Part shown: positions 37,160 to 38,380 of the stretch, piece after piece | Layout of the letters: every line of letters starts with the position of its first letter | How positions within the stretch are numbered: position 1 is the stretch's first letter | From: Williamsia sp. | Lineage (GTDB): Bacteria > Actinomycetota > Actinomycetes > Mycobacteriales > Mycobacteriaceae | Reading direction: 5' to 3' | Assembly: GCF_016462415.1 (NCBI RefSeq) | Contig: NZ_JAEMTF010000039.1 | Coordinates: forward strand, 1 to 38,380 | Length of the DNA stretch: 38,380 nucleotides | Translations under genes and position numbers: made by a program | The notes under the pieces: generated by a model | Told to the model about the DNA's origin: nothing | The model's database searches: none | The model's input: only the letters and a program-made list of their open reading frames with translations

Positions 37160-38380
37160 TCAGCCGGCGAGAGCCACCAGCTCGCGCGAGCGGGCATGGG
37201 CGGTCGCCACGGTCGCCCGCCAATCACCCCACCGTGCCGCGGCAGCGACGGGGAGCATGAACGGTGCTGTGCTGCAGACGATCCGAGATCCCGGGGTGAC
37301 GAGCCAGGCGTAGACGAGCGCGGCCTCCTCGGCCGCGGCACCGCGCAGCGGCCCCGGCCCGGGGACCACGGTCTCCGCGGCGAGCGTCAACGACTGTGCC
37401 ACCTGCATGGGTGCGACCCCCCGCGTCGCCACCCCCGCGCTGGCGAGCCGACCGTGGCGGATCACCGCGAGTTCCCACCCGCCGCAGCCGTCGGGTCGCG
37501 CCGCGACGAGCTCCGATATCCGGCACAGCGCGGTCAGTCGCTGGCACCGTTCCAGCCCGGAGAGCGTGGCCGCGAGGCGATCGCGCAGCCGCGCGGCGGT
37601 CTCGAACATCTCGGCCGAGGCCAACGTCTGCAGTCGGTCGAGGACGGTTCGCAGCGGTGCGTCGTCGACACCGGTCATCAGGGCAGCGGCCCGCTCCACG
37701 GCCGGGGTGTAGGCCGCGGCGTCGACCGGCGTGTCCGACGCCGCGTGACAGCCGCCGACCGGCCGTCGGCCGTCGGCGGTGACGGTGCAGGTGTGCGCCG
37801 CGCTCGAGGAGAGTCGACGCGTGCACGACCGCAGCCGGGTGACGGCGGCGATGAGGTCGGCCACCGCGGCGGCGTCTGAACGGACACGGATGGGGCCGAC
37901 GGCGACCGTCGTCGGGGTCTGGCTGACCTTGAGGCGGGGGAACGGCTCCTCGGTGAGACAGACCCACCAGCCCCGGTGCGGGGACTTCGACCGACGGTTG
38001 TAGGCCGGGGCGTGCGCGGCGAGCATCCGCAGTTCCCGCACGCCGGCCTCGAGGCGATGGGCGCATTCGACGTGATCGATCGACACCGCCAACGTCACCA
38101 TCTCGCGCATCCGGGCACGGGTCTCCGAGCCGGTGAAGTACTGCCGCGTGCGGCGTCGGAGGTCGACGGCGGTGCCGACGTAGAGGACCTCGCCGGACGG
38201 ACCGCGGAACAGATATACGCCGGGGCGGGTGGGCAGGTGGTCGGTCATCTGGCGTTTGGCACGCTGCGCGGTGCTCAGCCCCGGCAGGAAGTCGATCAGT
38301 TCCCGGTAGCTGTGCACCCCGAGGTTTCCCACCCTCTCGAACAGCGCGTGCATGACCTCCACGGTCGCGCGGGCGTCGTC
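37160..38380 (-). CDS. DEDDh exonuclease / GIY-YIG (UvrC-like) protein, 3' part (cut by right edge)
   Basis: The frame stays open to the right edge, so the 5' part is missing. The first visible residues, DDARATVEVMHALFERVG, look like the last motif of a DnaQ-type DEDDh 3'-5' exonuclease. About residue 50 of the visible part starts a GIY-YIG endonuclease domain: RPGVYLFRGPSGEVLYVGTA followed by DLRRRTRQYFTGSETRARMR and EAGVRELRML. The rest (about 250 residues) resembles the middle of the UvrC/Cho group, with FETAARLRDRLAATLSGLER as the UVR-like helix pair. This exonuclease plus UvrC-like fusion is the type of M. tuberculosis Rv2191 (recalled) and is presumed to act in DNA repair. Its stop is 57 bp upstream of the RAM-domain gene. 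Confidence 0.87.
   Translation of the reverse strand, partial: DDARATVEVMHALFERVGNLGVHSYRELIDFLPGLSTAQRAKRQMTDHLPTRPGVYLFRGPSGEVLYVGTAVDLRRRTRQYFTGSETRARMREMVTLAVSIDHVECAHRLEAGVRELRMLAAHAPAYNRRSKSPHRGWWVCLTEEPFPRLKVSQTPTTVAVGPIRVRSDAAAVADLIAAVTRLRSCTRRLSSSAAHTCTVTADGRRPVGGCHAASDTPVDAAAYTPAVERAAALMTGVDDAPLRTVLDRLQTLASAEMFETAARLRDRLAATLSGLERCQRLTALCRISELVAARPDGCGGWELAVIRHGRLASAGVATRGVAPMQVAQSLTLAAETVVPGPGPLRGAAAEEAALVYAWLVTPGSRIVCSTAPFMLPVAAAARWGDWRATVATAHARSRELVALAG

Overview
The window is high-GC DNA, densely packed with genes, and reads as the chromosome of a mycolic-acid actinobacterium (Mycobacteriales). Gordonia or a close relative is my best guess from overall gene content, but I cannot prove the genus without a search. 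The gene order follows, from memory, the M. tuberculosis block running from panB (Rv2225) down to Rv2191. This is therefore mainly a conserved housekeeping region with a few lineage-specific insertions. I see no phage, IS element, CRISPR array, rRNA or tRNA.

Layout. Positions 1-425 hold the start of panB (-), which runs off the left edge. Positions 595-10535 are a nitrogen-assimilation block: a secreted lipoprotein peptidase/hydrolase, glnA2, the adenylyltransferase glnE, a membrane-anchored endonuclease/exonuclease/phosphatase-fold protein, a 55-aa protein and an Lsr2-like protein (both -), glnA1 (-) and a small RDD membrane protein. GlnE sits between two glutamine synthetases, but only GlnA1 keeps the tyrosine that GlnE modifies. 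Positions 10551-17622 (all -) are pepA, a two-lipoyl-domain E2 acyltransferase, a TIGR01777-type epimerase, lipB, lipA and a DUF4191 membrane protein. The E2, lipB and lipA combination couples lipoate synthesis to a protein that carries lipoate, and the overlapping stops and starts indicate an operon. gcvT and ilvE (+) follow. Next comes a cobalamin operon (-): DUF3043, a CobU-CobT fusion and cobS. Divergent from it are a glycerate kinase, an IscA/ErpA-type Fe-S protein and a PfkB-family kinase matching adenosine kinase AdoK.

Positions 26130-35089 centre on aerobic respiration: asnB (-), ctaC-ctaF (+), an AAC(2')-like acetyltransferase (+), then qcrB, qcrA, qcrC and ctaE (-, transcribed ctaE-qcrC-qcrA-qcrB). 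Together these encode most of the cytochrome bc1-aa3 supercomplex. The right end has an unrecognised 165-aa protein, trpD, a stand-alone Lrp/AsnC ligand-binding domain, and a DEDDh exonuclease/GIY-YIG protein cut by the right edge.

The observations most worth a second look are these. An intrinsic-terminator-like hairpin lies inside the first codons of the AAC(2')-like gene. Three tandem 21-bp repeats follow that gene. CobU and CobT are fused. A divergent Lsr2-like protein sits beside glnA1. About ten genes have a TANNNT -10 element ending only 6-8 nt before the start codon, which suggests leaderless transcription. I did not find a convincing new multi-gene defence or mobile system.
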